Source: Candidatus Fermentithermobacillus carboniphilus (GTDB lineage Bacteria > Bacillota > Sulfobacillia > Fermentithermobacillales > Fermentithermobacillaceae). Taken from it: a stretch of DNA of 64,000 nucleotides. The DNA lies in NCBI GenBank assembly GCA_018208355.1, contig CP062796.1:1210494-1274493 (forward strand), given 5' to 3'. The translations under genes were made by a program, and so were the position numbers. This document shows, one piece after another, positions 26,640 through 36,199 of the stretch (position 1 is the stretch's first letter; every line of letters starts with the position of its first letter). The notes beneath the pieces were generated by a model. It worked only from the letters and a program-made list of their open reading frames with translations, was not told where the DNA came from and searched no databases.

Positions 26640-27962
26640 CTATATTATTCCTCCCACCATTTCGATGGCTTCTTTCAGCGTGGGAGTTCCGATCTCCTGG
26701 AGCTCGTAACGGACTCTTGTAGAGGGTTTGTCGAGCTTCATGACTCTCCTAAGATCTATCGGGGTGGCTACAACGATGAGGTCGCACGGCACCCTGGCCA
26801 CCGTCTCCTCAAGTTCCTGCACCTGTTTGGGCGAGTACCCCATTGCCGGAAGAAGGGGCCCAATGTGCGGGTATTTTTCAAAAGTTTTAGCTATGGAGCC
26901 CACGGCATAAGGTCGAGGATCCACAAGCTCACTTGCTCCCCATTTCCTTGCAGCCATGACACCGGCACCGTACGACATTTCCCCGTGAGTGAGAGTCGGC
27001 CCGTCTTCTATCACTAAGACCCTCTTGCCCGTGATGGCCTCAGGGTTCTCGGGAAACACCGGCGACGCAGCTTCTACCAAGATAGCGGTGGGGTTGACCT
27101 CTCTCACGGTATTCCTCAAAATGTCCACGTTCTCGGGTCTTGCGGTATCGATCTTGTTTATGACCACCACATCGGCCATCCTGAGGTTTGCTTCTCCCGG
27201 ATGGTACGAAACCTCGTGCCCGGGCCGGTGCGGATCGACCAGGACGATGTGACAATCGGGTTGCACGAAGGGGAGGTCATTGTTCCCGCCATCCCAGAGG
27301 ATGACATCTGCTTCTTCCTGGGCGCGACTCAGGATTTCACCGTAGTCGACTCCCGCGTAAACGATGGTGCCCCTGTCGATATGAGGCTCATACTCTTCCC
27401 GCTCCTCGATCGTGCACTTGTAGGTGTCGAGGTCCTGGTAGGACGCAAATCTCTGGCAGATTTGCTCTTCGAGGTTCCCGTAAGGCATCGGGTGGCGTAT
27501 TGCCGCCACTTTTTTCCCGGCGCGTTTGAGGATCTCGGCCACTTTTCGCGTTGTCTGGCTTTTTCCCACACCTGTCCTCACGGCGCATACCGAAACCACC
27601 GGTTTTTTGGACTTGAGCATGGTCTGTTTTGGACCCAAGAGCCTGAAGTCGGCGCCGGCTGCCAGGGCAATAGATGCTTTATGCATGACATTGAGGTGGG
27701 AAGTGTCACTGTAGGCGAATACCACCTCGTCCACGTCATACTTCTTTATGAGATGAGAAAGCTCGTCCTCAGAATAGATGGGGATCCCGTTCGGGTAAAG
27801 TTTTCCCGCAAGACGGGGAGGATAGATGCGTCCCTCGATGTCCGGGATCTGGGTCGCCGTGAAACATACCACTTCAACGTCAGGGTTATCCCTGTATACC
27901 ATGTTGAAGTTGTGAAAATCCCTTCCCGCAGCCCCCATTATTATGACTTTCTTTCGCAACAT
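26640..27962 (-). CDS. Cyclic 2,3-diphosphoglycerate synthetase-like GTPase
   Basis: 440 residues from the ATG at 27962, which follows a GGAGAGAGG site. An N-terminal Rossmann-like domain (KVIIMGAAGRDFHNFN) is followed by a P-loop domain: VCAVRTGVGKSQTTRK at about 125-140, WDGGNND at 223-229 and NKID at 269-272, which favours GTP. The family is named after the archaeal enzyme that makes cyclic 2,3-diphosphoglycerate, but bacterial members often sit beside amino-acid or carbamoyl-phosphate genes and I know of no tested role for them there. It is the last gene before the terminator and follows argF by 115 bases, so a link to ornithine or carbamoyl phosphate metabolism is possible. Confidence 0.82.
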   Translation of the reverse strand: MLRKKVIIMGAAGRDFHNFNMVYRDNPDVEVVCFTATQIPDIEGRIYPPRLAGKLYPNGIPIYSEDELSHLIKKYDVDEVVFAYSDTSHLNVMHKASIALAAGADFRLLGPKQTMLKSKKPVVSVCAVRTGVGKSQTTRKVAEILKRAGKKVAAIRHPMPYGNLEEQICQRFASYQDLDTYKCTIEEREEYEPHIDRGTIVYAGVDYGEILSRAQEEADVILWDGGNNDLPFVQPDCHIVLVDPHRPGHEVSYHPGEANLRMADVVVINKIDTARPENVDILRNTVREVNPTAILVEAASPVFPENPEAITGKRVLVIEDGPTLTHGEMSYGAGVMAARKWGASELVDPRPYAVGSIAKTFEKYPHIGPLLPAMGYSPKQVQELEETVARVPCDLIVVATPIDLRRVMKLDKPSTRVRYELQEIGTPTLKEAIEMVGGII

Positions 27963-28077
27963 TTCCTCTCTCCTCTCTGCGTCTGACCTTAAAGGTTGCT
28001 TCAGTATTCCGCCTAAACCCAAACATCAGCCGGGGTACCAGAGTAGAATAGGTCTCCCCGGCCCAGCATCTTCTCAC

Positions 28078-29007
28078 TCACATAACGAGGGCCAGAAGCG
28101 CCTTCTGGACGTGTAACCTGTTTTCAGCCTGGTCGAAGATAATGGATTGTGGCCCGTCGGCCACTTCGTCTGTGACTTCTTCCCCTCTGTGAGCGGGGAG
28201 GCAGTGCATGAACAAGGCCTTGTCCCCGGCTTTCGTCATTAGGGCACCGTTTACCTGATAAGGCCTCATTACTTTCAGGCGTTCCTCGCGTTCTTTCTCC
28301 TGACCCATGCTGGTCCAGACGTCTGTGTAAATGACATCCGCACCCTTTACGCCTTGATCGATGTCGTTGGTGATCACGATTTTACCCCCGTGCTTTTCCG
28401 CATGCTCTTGGCTCAATCTGGTTATCTCCGGTTTAGGTTCATATCCCGGCGGGGTAACGGCCCTTATTTCCATACCCATCTTGGCTCCGCCTATCATCAG
28501 AGAGTGGCACACGTTGTTGCCGTCTCCCACGTACGCCAGAGTGAGTCCTGAAAGTCTGCCGAACTTTTCTCTCAAGGTCATAAGATCCGCCAAGGCCTGA
28601 CACGGGTGAACCAAGTCAGTCAGCCCGTTGATGACCGGCACCCTTGAGTATTTGGCTAAAGTCTCCACATCGCTCTGGTGAAAAGTGCGGATCATTATCC
28701 CATCACAGTACCTGGAGATCACCCGGGCCGTGTCGGCTATGGTCTCGCCCCGGCCTATCTGGAGGTCGTTCATCCCGAGATAGATGGCGTGGCCCCCGAG
28801 CTGGGTCATGGCTACCTCAAAAGAGACCCGGGTCCTCGTCGAAGGCTTTGAGAAAATCATCGCCAGAGTCTTACCTGCAAGGGGCCTTGGTTGGATCCCA
28901 GCATAGAAATCAGATTTCATTTTCAGAGCTGTGTCCAGTACAGTTTCGATTTCTTCTTTCGACCAGTCATGCAGCCAGACAAGGTGCTTACCCTTTAAGT
29001 TTTTCAT
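28078..29007 (-). CDS. argF: Ornithine carbamoyltransferase
   Basis: 309 residues. Joins ornithine and carbamoyl phosphate to citrulline, or runs in reverse in catabolism. The carbamoyl-phosphate loop SKPSTRTR (53-60) and the ornithine-side HCLPA at 268 are intact; the DLVHPCQALAD motif is present. AAGGAGG precedes the ATG. It sits downstream of the complete ornithine degradation set, on the same strand. No arginine deiminase or carbamate kinase gene is in the window, so whether it feeds ornithine into the pathway (catabolic) or competes for it (arginine synthesis) cannot be told from sequence. Confidence 0.95.
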   Translation of the reverse strand: MKNLKGKHLVWLHDWSKEEIETVLDTALKMKSDFYAGIQPRPLAGKTLAMIFSKPSTRTRVSFEVAMTQLGGHAIYLGMNDLQIGRGETIADTARVISRYCDGIMIRTFHQSDVETLAKYSRVPVINGLTDLVHPCQALADLMTLREKFGRLSGLTLAYVGDGNNVCHSLMIGGAKMGMEIRAVTPPGYEPKPEITRLSQEHAEKHGGKIVITNDIDQGVKGADVIYTDVWTSMGQEKEREERLKVMRPYQVNGALMTKAGDKALFMHCLPAHRGEEVTDEVADGPQSIIFDQAENRLHVQKALLALVM

Positions 29008-29046
29008 GAAGATCCTCCTTCCTGGATAGGATTCGTCATGATACCT

Positions 29047-30060
29047 CTAAGGACTCCATATCGCCCCCTTTACATCCAGGGGCCGGTTACACGCAGGGCA
29101 CAAGCCGTCTTTGAGGTGGGATGCTTCCAGCTGGAGAGCCCCTCTCTCCAGAAGCACCTCACCGCATTCGGGACAGAAGGTATCGGCGTACCCCTTTTTC
29201 CAGACGTTCCCGACGTACACGTAATAGAGGTTTTCCATCGCCACTTCTCTCAGCCTCTCCAGGGTCTTCACGGGAGTAGGAGGCCTGGCAAAGCGGTACG
29301 CCGGAAAATACCTGGATAGATGCAAGGGTATCGCCGGACTGAGCGATTTCAGCCAGGAGGACATGGCCCGCACGTCTTCTTCGCTGTCGTTCTCACCGGG
29401 GATGACGAGATACGTCACCTCCACCCACGACGATTCCAGGGATTTTTCCACCGTTTTCAATACAGGGTCTAGCCTTCCGTGGACGACCCGTTTGTAGAAA
29501 TCTTCTTTCCAGGCTTTTACGTCTATATTGAGGGCGTCGATGTACGGGAGGAGTTCCTCGAGAGGACCTTCGGCGATATACCCGTTCGTCACGAGCACAT
29601 TTGAAAGTCCCGCTTCCTTAGCCTTCCTCGCACACTCGTAGACGAACTCCCACCATACGGTCGGTTCATTGTATGTGTAGGCGATACCTACCGTGTTCTC
29701 GTACCTTTTTCTATGCCCGAGGGCCAGTTTCACGACGTCATCGGGAGAGAGCATGGTGTATTCGGGATTCATCTGGGATATGTGCCAGTTCTGGCAAAAC
29801 TCGCAGGAAAAGTTACACCCGTACGTGCCAATGGAAAGCACTAGCCCTCCCGGATGAAAATGGTAAAGAGGTTTTTTCTCGACCGGGTCAAGCCCGATCG
29901 AGGTCACTCTGCCGTAAGCCCGTGAATACAGTTTTCCCTCGCGGTTTTCCCTCACCCGGCAAACCCCCTGCCCTCCCGGGAGTATCACACAGGTGTTGGG
30001 ACATAGGATACACCTGACCTTTCCATCAGAAAGTCCTTCCCAGTGTCTCGCTTCCTTCAC
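29047..30060 (-). CDS. amrS: AmmeMemoRadiSam system radical SAM enzyme
   Basis: 337 residues from the GTG at 30060, chosen because AAGGAGG lies seven bases upstream. The radical SAM cluster motif is GCNFSCEFC (Cys82, Cys86, Cys89). An N-terminal Cys-rich patch (CILCPNTC, then GVCRVREN) resembles pyruvate-formate-lyase-activating relatives, and the C-terminus carries two CxxC pairs (CPECG, CPACN), a zinc-ribbon. It is the RadiSam member of the widespread three-part AmmeMemoRadiSam system, whose reaction is not known to me. It follows the MEMO-AMMECR1 fusion gene by 23 bases on the same strand. Confidence 0.92.
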   Translation of the reverse strand: MKEARHWEGLSDGKVRCILCPNTCVILPGGQGVCRVRENREGKLYSRAYGRVTSIGLDPVEKKPLYHFHPGGLVLSIGTYGCNFSCEFCQNWHISQMNPEYTMLSPDDVVKLALGHRKRYENTVGIAYTYNEPTVWWEFVYECARKAKEAGLSNVLVTNGYIAEGPLEELLPYIDALNIDVKAWKEDFYKRVVHGRLDPVLKTVEKSLESSWVEVTYLVIPGENDSEEDVRAMSSWLKSLSPAIPLHLSRYFPAYRFARPPTPVKTLERLREVAMENLYYVYVGNVWKKGYADTFCPECGEVLLERGALQLEASHLKDGLCPACNRPLDVKGAIWSP

Positions 30061-30083
30061 GGGCTCACCTCCTTGTTTTCCGG

Positions 30084-31499
30084 TCAATGGTAGCGGCGTA
30101 CCGTGAATCTGTACACCTGAACCCCGGTCTCAGTCGGCCCGATGCCCGCCTTTTTCCTGGCGATGGAAAGTTGTTCCTCGACAGTGGTGACCCCCGGGAG
30201 ATCCGGGAGCAGAAGCCCACGCTTCCACCCTTTTTGACAGATAACGCCGTATTTTTTCGGATCCAGCGTGCTGAGATCGGTGACAAGAGTCGCCTCAGAG
30301 AGAATGTCAACCGAGTAGTCCAGAAGGTCGAGCTCCCGCGGCTCCACAGGAGAGAACCTGGGATCGTTTGTAGCGGCGGAAATCGCATTTGATATGATTT
30401 CTTCCACAATGCTCGGCTTGGTCGGTTCGGTAGTGCCGATACATCCCCTGAGGTCGCCCTCCTTGTGGATGGAGACAAAAACCCCGCTTCTCCCGCGGAA
30501 TTCCTCCGGAACGTCCTTGGGGACATCGATCACTTTCCCTCTGGTAACATACTCCTCCACCGCTTTGCGCGCCAGGGCAACCGGAAAAGACTCGTTCTCC
30601 CTGAGGCTCTTGATGCGGGCTTTTCGTCTCGCATGGATCCGGGCAACCCGTGAAAACTCATCTCCCCATTGGAGAGGATAGAACACCGAGACGCAGTACC
30701 CGACACCGAACGGTCCCTCATAAGAGAGGACCCGGCTTTGGACTTTCGCCCTGTCTAAAGCTCCCAACAGGATGCATACGGGCCTTAACCCGCATTCCCC
30801 TGCTTCTTCCACGAGATCGCGAGGCAAGGTCAGGATTCCTTCGACGTCAAACTCGCCGAGACGAGATACAAGTTCCCTGTCGAAGATTTCTCCCTTCGGG
30901 CTGTAACCTGAAGGCGCTCCGGGTTTCAGCCTGTGGGAAAGGTCGCCGGATGCCAGGATGGCAACCTTTCGCCCGGCCTTCTCGCACGCCCGTTCGATGT
31001 CTTTTCCAAACATGTAAAGGTCGAAGTATGAGAGAAAACCGATGTTGATGACCAGAAGTTTCTTCTTGAACCCGTGTTTTTTCAAGTAATAGAGGGGTAC
31101 GAGGCAGCCGTGATCTAAGTCTTTTTCGATCCCGTAACGATACATGTTCCACTCGTTCAACGGAAGCACCCGGATTTTCGAACCTTTCTCCGCCTCCTCC
31201 CGGATGACATCACAGAGCGGGTTGTCGTTCTCGAATTCGACCTCGACCTGCCCTGCGCCGAAAGCGGCGAGATCCCCGGCTAACCTATCCTGAACCCGGA
31301 TAGACACGGCGTCCGAGAACACGGGACCGTGAGGCGTTACGAGTATCAACGTCTCAAAGTCGTACCGGGAAAACTCATTGCCGAGTTCTTCCATGGCTTC
31401 AACCGTCGACCGAGCGTTTCGCTCTTCACCTCGGCCTACTTCCGGGACGATGATGGGAGGATGCGGGGAAAGACCTGCAAGAACTATATTGCCCCCCAA
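30084..31499 (-). CDS. MEMO1-AMMECR1 fusion (AmmeMemoRadiSam proteins B and A)
   Basis: 471 residues. Residues 1-280 are a MEMO1-type domain, related to class III extradiol dioxygenases, with candidate metal ligands in SPHPPI (His13), VTPHGP (His57) and ASGDLSHR. Residues about 300-471 are an AMMECR1 domain with the hallmark LRGCIGT at 350-356. The fusion puts two of the three parts of the system in one chain, and the third follows immediately. The TTG start at 31499 follows GGTGGTGA and lies one base after the orr stop codon, so it is very likely co-translated with ornithine racemase. Function of either domain in bacteria is not established as far as I know. Confidence 0.92.
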   Translation of the reverse strand: MGGNIVLAGLSPHPPIIVPEVGRGEERNARSTVEAMEELGNEFSRYDFETLILVTPHGPVFSDAVSIRVQDRLAGDLAAFGAGQVEVEFENDNPLCDVIREEAEKGSKIRVLPLNEWNMYRYGIEKDLDHGCLVPLYYLKKHGFKKKLLVINIGFLSYFDLYMFGKDIERACEKAGRKVAILASGDLSHRLKPGAPSGYSPKGEIFDRELVSRLGEFDVEGILTLPRDLVEEAGECGLRPVCILLGALDRAKVQSRVLSYEGPFGVGYCVSVFYPLQWGDEFSRVARIHARRKARIKSLRENESFPVALARKAVEEYVTRGKVIDVPKDVPEEFRGRSGVFVSIHKEGDLRGCIGTTEPTKPSIVEEIISNAISAATNDPRFSPVEPRELDLLDYSVDILSEATLVTDLSTLDPKKYGVICQKGWKRGLLLPDLPGVTTVEEQLSIARKKAGIGPTETGVQVYRFTVRRYH

Positions 31500-31500
31500 T

Positions 31501-32568
31501 TCAAATCACCACCTTTTCTACAAAAGGTGAAGTAAATGCCCTCAAAAGAGAACCGTAACCGGGCCTGAACTCGAGTATGCTCCCGGGTCTCGGCGAAGGT
31601 TCGGCCTCTTCCACGTCGCAGATCAGGTGGTCAGACGATGCTCCCAGAATCCTAACTCCTTTTTCGAGCGGAAAGAGAGAGCCCGGGTCTATATCCTGTC
31701 TTCCGATGGCGCAGATCGCTCTCGTGCGTATCCCCATGTCTTCGAAGACCGGGACGTTCCCGAAGGCATCTTGCCCGATCTCTCCGAAAGGCTTTGATGG
31801 TTTCTTCAACACTTCAATTACCTCGGCTTTTATGACAAAAGCATCCTGGAAACATCCGGGGATGGGAGTGCGTCCTACGGCTTCTGTCCCAAGTAGTATG
31901 CTCTCGCCGATCCGGAGCTCGGTTATGCCCGGCGGCATCTGGCCTGACAGAACCATCAACATGTTGGCCGAATTGCCTCCAGATACCCTCTCCAGAGGAC
32001 GTCCTATGGACCTTTCGATTTCGTTTTTGACCCGTAAGAGCGCATCCATCTTTTCCCTGGTAGGAATGACCCCGCCATAGCATGCAAGATTGGTCCCGAT
32101 TCCTATAAGGTCTATCCCGGGCAAGTCCGTCATCTCTTTGGCGACACAGGGGGCATCTTCGGCCAGGACGCCTTCTCGGAGGTCTCCTAGGTCGACCATC
32201 AAGATTACCTTGTGGCGCTTTCCCATCTTCAGGGCGGCTTCGCCCAACATTCTGACAGTGACCGGGTCTGAATTCAGGCTTACGTCGGCGTAGACGACCG
32301 CCTCGTGGCAGGAAGAAGGAGAAGGAGCTCTCAGGAGGATCGTCTCGCCCCGATATCCGCTTTCCCGGAGCCGCCTGAGATTGTCGATCCTTGAATCGCC
32401 GATGGCCCGGGCTCCGCCGTCCAGCATGGACTCAGCCACACCGGGGTGACACATGGTCCCTTTTGCCACACCGACCAGGCTCATCCCCTGCTCCTTCAGC
32501 AAATTCGAGATCACCCTGGCGTTATGTCTCACTTTGGCCAGATCGATGAACACGGCAGGATATTTCAT
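31501..32568 (-). CDS. orr: Ornithine racemase (alanine racemase fold type III PLP)
   Basis: 355 residues from the ATG at 32568. The PLP-binding lysine lies in [26 protein letters not shown] precedes it and [10 protein letters not shown] follows. The pattern matches the YhfX/alanine-racemase-like enzymes, of which the ornithine racemase of Clostridium sticklandii is one. It turns L-ornithine into D-ornithine, the substrate of the aminomutase. Its ATG overlaps the stop of the MutL-like gene as ATGA, and its stop lies one base before the MEMO gene. The specificity is inferred from the surrounding pathway. Confidence 0.88.
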   Translation of the reverse strand: MKYPAVFIDLAKVRHNARVISNLLKEQGMSLVGVAKGTMCHPGVAESMLDGGARAIGDSRIDNLRRLRESGYRGETILLRAPSPSSCHEAVVYADVSLNSDPVTVRMLGEAALKMGKRHKVILMVDLGDLREGVLAEDAPCVAKEMTDLPGIDLIGIGTNLACYGGVIPTREKMDALLRVKNEIERSIGRPLERVSGGNSANMLMVLSGQMPPGITELRIGESILLGTEAVGRTPIPGCFQDAFVIKAEVIEVLKKPSKPFGEIGQDAFGNVPVFEDMGIRTRAICAIGRQDIDPGSLFPLEKGVRILGASSDHLICDVEEAEPSPRPGSILEFRPGYGSLLRAFTSPFVEKVVI

Positions 32569-33920
32569 GCTACCAGCCCCAGACTTGAAATCAGGATCGA
32601 AAAAGCCTTGTCGGGGTATTTTCTCGAAAGAACCCCGCACGAAGCCATGATATACTGGCTGTCCAGAATCACTCTCGCGTCCTTAGGGTAAAGTTCCCGT
32701 CCCGGGCCCTGCCCAACCAGACCTTCCAGAGCCTCTTTCCCTCCGGGAAGCCGGGTCAAAGGGCCGCCGGTCCCGATAATCGTCCTCACGCTGGATAGAT
32801 CTTTCCCAACCGCCACGGTTATCCTGCCCTGAGGACCGTAGAGATACTTGATCCTACCGGCATGGCGGGAAAACGCTATGTCGCAGGCCACTTTGGCAAG
32901 GTAGGCCACAAGTTTCTGGTGTTTTTCATCTTTCGGTATCACCTGAAGGTCCTCGAGGACCGGTTCAGGGTCGAATCCTAAGTCCTTTGCGATGCGGTCT
33001 TTGACCATCTCCGCCACGTTCCGGGCATTTACGTGGATGCCCAGGTCACCCTCGACTGTCCTCTTGGCCAGAGGCTCGGGACTTTCCAGGATAGCCTGGA
33101 TTTCGGGACTGCCTTTGGCGACCGAGTGGACATCTGTGGTCGCCCCGCCCACGTCCAGGGCACAAAGATCGCCCAGGAAGGGATGGAGCATTTTGCAGGA
33201 CTCCATCACCGCCCCCGGGGTGGGCATGATGGGACCTCCGACCATGTCCCTTATCCTATCCATCCCCGGCGCCTTCACTATGTGTTCTTCGAACACCTCC
33301 TGGATAACTTTCCTCGCGGGCTCCACGACAAGCTCGTCGACCCTGGGGTACACGTTGTCCACAAAGTATGTCTTGATGCCCCTTTCTCCGAGGATCTTGC
33401 CTACCTCTTTCCTGGCAGCGACGTTTCCGGCGTAGATCACCGGCACATCCAGCCCCAGGCCCGCGATAACTCGAGCGTTGTGGATGGCCGTAGCCTTTTC
33501 GCCGTAATCCACCCCGCCAGCAAGGAGGATCACCTTTGGACGGAGCTTCCTCAGTTCTCCGGCATCGTCCTCCGTCATCTCCCCGGCGGTCACCAGCTTC
33601 ACCACGGCTCCAGCCCCTAAAGCCGCCTCTTTCGCGGCTCTCACCGTCATGTCGTAGACGAGCCCGTGGACGCTCATGGAAAGCCCTCCGGCAGCGCTGG
33701 AAGACGCCATCATCTCCGACCATTCCAGAGATCGAGGCGAAACCCCAAGGTTCCGGGCCAGGTCTTCCACCGCTGCCCTGAGGCCTAAAGTCACATCACC
33801 CTCGTTCACCGTGGTAGGCGACATGCCCTGTCCCACGAGAGCCGGGTTTTCTCCCAGGGTGAAAGCGTTGACCACCGTAGTGGTGCTACCTATTTCCGCG
33901 ACAAGCACGTCCACTTTCAT
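32565..33920 (-). CDS. GlmL/MutL-like ATPase of the ornithine aminomutase operon
   Basis: 451 residues from the ATG at 33920. N-terminal phosphate loop VAEIGSTTTVVNAF, adenosine-side LDVGGATTDVHSV in the middle and GTGGPLTRLPGG near the end give an actin-like ATPase. It lies between oraE and orr, the place where such a gene stands in the known clostridial ornithine cluster. It probably reloads or reactivates the cobalamin enzyme, by analogy with GlmL; that role is inferred. The frame is open back to 34025, but those residues overlap the end of oraE and show no similarity. It is shorter than the paralogue at the left window edge. Confidence 0.9.
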   Translation of the reverse strand: MKVDVLVAEIGSTTTVVNAFTLGENPALVGQGMSPTTVNEGDVTLGLRAAVEDLARNLGVSPRSLEWSEMMASSSAAGGLSMSVHGLVYDMTVRAAKEAALGAGAVVKLVTAGEMTEDDAGELRKLRPKVILLAGGVDYGEKATAIHNARVIAGLGLDVPVIYAGNVAARKEVGKILGERGIKTYFVDNVYPRVDELVVEPARKVIQEVFEEHIVKAPGMDRIRDMVGGPIMPTPGAVMESCKMLHPFLGDLCALDVGGATTDVHSVAKGSPEIQAILESPEPLAKRTVEGDLGIHVNARNVAEMVKDRIAKDLGFDPEPVLEDLQVIPKDEKHQKLVAYLAKVACDIAFSRHAGRIKYLYGPQGRITVAVGKDLSSVRTIIGTGGPLTRLPGGKEALEGLVGQGPGRELYPKDARVILDSQYIMASCGVLSRKYPDKAFSILISSLGLVA

Positions 33921-33985
33921 CTGCAGTTTGACCTCTTGATTTTCTATGATGGCCCAGAACTTTGGGTTAGAAGTACCCTTACCCT

Positions 33986-36199
33986 TTAATCGTCCCGGGA
34001 TTTTTTCCCCTTGCCCTGGGCCCATAGTTCTCTTCTCTTCTTAACCAGGAACGACGCCACGTGGATCCCCTTTGTGCCCCGTCCGAAACCCGCATCCAGC
34101 CCCGCTTCCACGGCAAGTTCGTTTGTGACCTGCGTCCCTCCGCCCACCAGGATGAACCTGTCCCGGACTCCTTTTTCTGCACACAGCCTGGCAAGTCGTT
34201 CCATGTTTTTCCTGTGAATGTCAGCATGGCTTATGATCGTTGAAATGAGGATCGCGTCGGCATCTTCTTCTATCGCCGCATCCACCATTTTTTCCACGGG
34301 AACGGAAGTCCCCAGGTACACCGCCTTGATGCCGAAGCCCTCGATCCCACCGTGTTTTATGTCGATGATCTCCCGCATCCCTACGGAATGTTCATCCTCG
34401 CCCACCGTGCCGCAGACCACCTTCATGGGATGGGCGGCTATCTCCTTTCTGATCTCTTCCTCCGAGAGGATCTCGGGCTTTTCGGGTATCTTCAAAGAAT
34501 CCCGGGATATAGCGAAAGGAACTTTAGCCTTGACCTCCACGAGCGTACCCTCAGCAGGATGCATGATCCCCTTGTGGATCACCTCGGCTTCCTCCAACCC
34601 CAGCCTTCTGGCTATCTCCAGCGCGGCAAACTCGGCCACCCTTTCGGGCTCGGGTATGAACATGGTGAGAGTGATGTACCCGTCCATCGCCCACTGGACC
34701 TCGGGCTTGATGAACCCGGCGGCAAGATCCTTTTCAACCCGGGACAGCCTTTTGTCCACGTTGTCCTCGGGGTCCAGTTCGTCTATAAATACGATCTTGT
34801 CCCTGTTGCACAGTGTGCACCCGCCGATGAGGTCGCAGGGCTTTTCGAGCCCTTTGGGCAGGTTATTGTACCCGAAATGATGGCATACGGGAGCCATGTA
34901 GTCTTTATCCCGCTCAACTATGCTCCCGGCGGCGACTCCCCCCTGGGGGTCCCTGGCGATGCCGTCTCCATTTCTCTCAGGGTAAAACCCGGAATCCACG
35001 AAGAATCCCCTGGCCACAGCCTCAAAGTACCCGATTTCTTTTATCTCTTCGAGAAAGAGGACCGCGCGCTCGGCAAGTTCTCTGACCATCCGAGGCAGAG
35101 GCCCGTCTTTTTTGAACTCAACCATCTCTTTCAATCCGTCCATGCCCAAAAGCGCCTGCTTTGCGGTCTCGATGGCGGCGATATTGTTGTAATGCCAGGG
35201 AACGTTGCGGCCTTCGTCAGGGGTAATGGTGCTCTGGACATCGGCGCTGGTCAGCCGCGAGACCAGGAGATTCAGCACGTGGGTGACCGTGGCTTCCCTG
35301 GTGTCAGACTCGATGTACCTCGTGTTCTGCTGGGCTCGAATCTTGTAGTCTGAGAAAAGCCACCTGACGCATACGGCGTACGGGAGGTCGTACGAAAGGG
35401 CGGGCGCGGGAGGCGCCGTGGGAGGCACCGAAGAAAGAGCCATGTTTTCCTTTTTCATGCCCACCATTTCGGAAAAGGCGCAGTTTATGGCGTGCTGCAC
35501 TAAAAGCTCGGGCATGACCTTCCAGGCTTCTTTTGCGGTGGCGTTGGCATTGTGGGCTCCGTCGATTTGGAGCATCCCGGCGTAGGCCATGATTTTCTTG
35601 GCGACGGCGGCGTCCACGAACGACCTCTGCATGTTCACGTTCCGGTAGAGGATGTTGTACTGGGGGTCCTGGTGAGCCCCGTTTACCCCTTCTTCCGCGA
35701 ACAGGACCGCGATTTCGGGACCGGCCACGCCCGAGACGTAAGAGTGAAAGTTGATGGGACGACCCACTTCGTCCTCGATGAGGTCAAGGGCTTTCCTTGT
35801 AGCCCGGAGCTGTTTCCTCGTTATGGGGATGCCTCCGACTCCCTCGGGAGTTCCCTCCAAAAGGCCATCTATGTGGCTCTGCCCCGTAGTCCTGATGACC
35901 ATCATGTGATCGGCCCCGTGCCAGGCCGCCATGCGCATTCTCCTGATGTCGTCTTCGAACCGGCCCGAAGCTATCTCGGTGGTGATGACGCAATCGGGCT
36001 GGGGATCTATCTCCCCAAAATACTTTGCCGCCGGCAGCGGGATAGACTTTTTCAACGGCTCCGACGTCTCTTTATATGTAAAAGGACCGATTTTCTGCTC
36101 CGGCACTTTTGTCCGCCACGTCCAGCCCATCCGCCGCGGCCGGTAATGTTCGAGATCTTTCAAGATTTCCCTGATATCCATCTTCTCGTTCGGGTTCAA
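33986..36199 (-). CDS. oraE: D-ornithine 4,5-aminomutase, large subunit
   Basis: 737 residues. With OraS it converts D-ornithine to (2R,4S)-2,4-diaminopentanoate using adenosylcobalamin and PLP. A TIM-barrel part includes HGADHMMVIRTTGQSH and SYVSGVAGPEIAVLFAEEG. The C-terminal Rossmann domain holds the base-off cobalamin motif DEHSVG, with the cobalt ligand His604, and Lys615 eleven residues later in IDIKHGG is placed for the PLP aldimine, the same spacing as in the characterised enzyme. The TTG start at 36199 overlaps the oraS stop; GGGGGTGA precedes it. A segment near residue 455, CDLIGGCTLC, has three cysteines I do not recall in the clostridial enzyme. Confidence 0.96.
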   Translation of the reverse strand: MNPNEKMDIREILKDLEHYRPRRMGWTWRTKVPEQKIGPFTYKETSEPLKKSIPLPAAKYFGEIDPQPDCVITTEIASGRFEDDIRRMRMAAWHGADHMMVIRTTGQSHIDGLLEGTPEGVGGIPITRKQLRATRKALDLIEDEVGRPINFHSYVSGVAGPEIAVLFAEEGVNGAHQDPQYNILYRNVNMQRSFVDAAVAKKIMAYAGMLQIDGAHNANATAKEAWKVMPELLVQHAINCAFSEMVGMKKENMALSSVPPTAPPAPALSYDLPYAVCVRWLFSDYKIRAQQNTRYIESDTREATVTHVLNLLVSRLTSADVQSTITPDEGRNVPWHYNNIAAIETAKQALLGMDGLKEMVEFKKDGPLPRMVRELAERAVLFLEEIKEIGYFEAVARGFFVDSGFYPERNGDGIARDPQGGVAAGSIVERDKDYMAPVCHHFGYNNLPKGLEKPCDLIGGCTLCNRDKIVFIDELDPEDNVDKRLSRVEKDLAAGFIKPEVQWAMDGYITLTMFIPEPERVAEFAALEIARRLGLEEAEVIHKGIMHPAEGTLVEVKAKVPFAISRDSLKIPEKPEILSEEEIRKEIAAHPMKVVCGTVGEDEHSVGMREIIDIKHGGIEGFGIKAVYLGTSVPVEKMVDAAIEEDADAILISTIISHADIHRKNMERLARLCAEKGVRDRFILVGGGTQVTNELAVEAGLDAGFGRGTKGIHVASFLVKKRRELWAQGKGKKSRDD

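Noticed and set aside
26728-27986. Long plus-strand open frames opposite the GTPase gene (for example 27201-27986)
   Set aside because: They mirror the coding frame of the recognised gene in high-GC sequence and carry no known domain or ribosome binding site.
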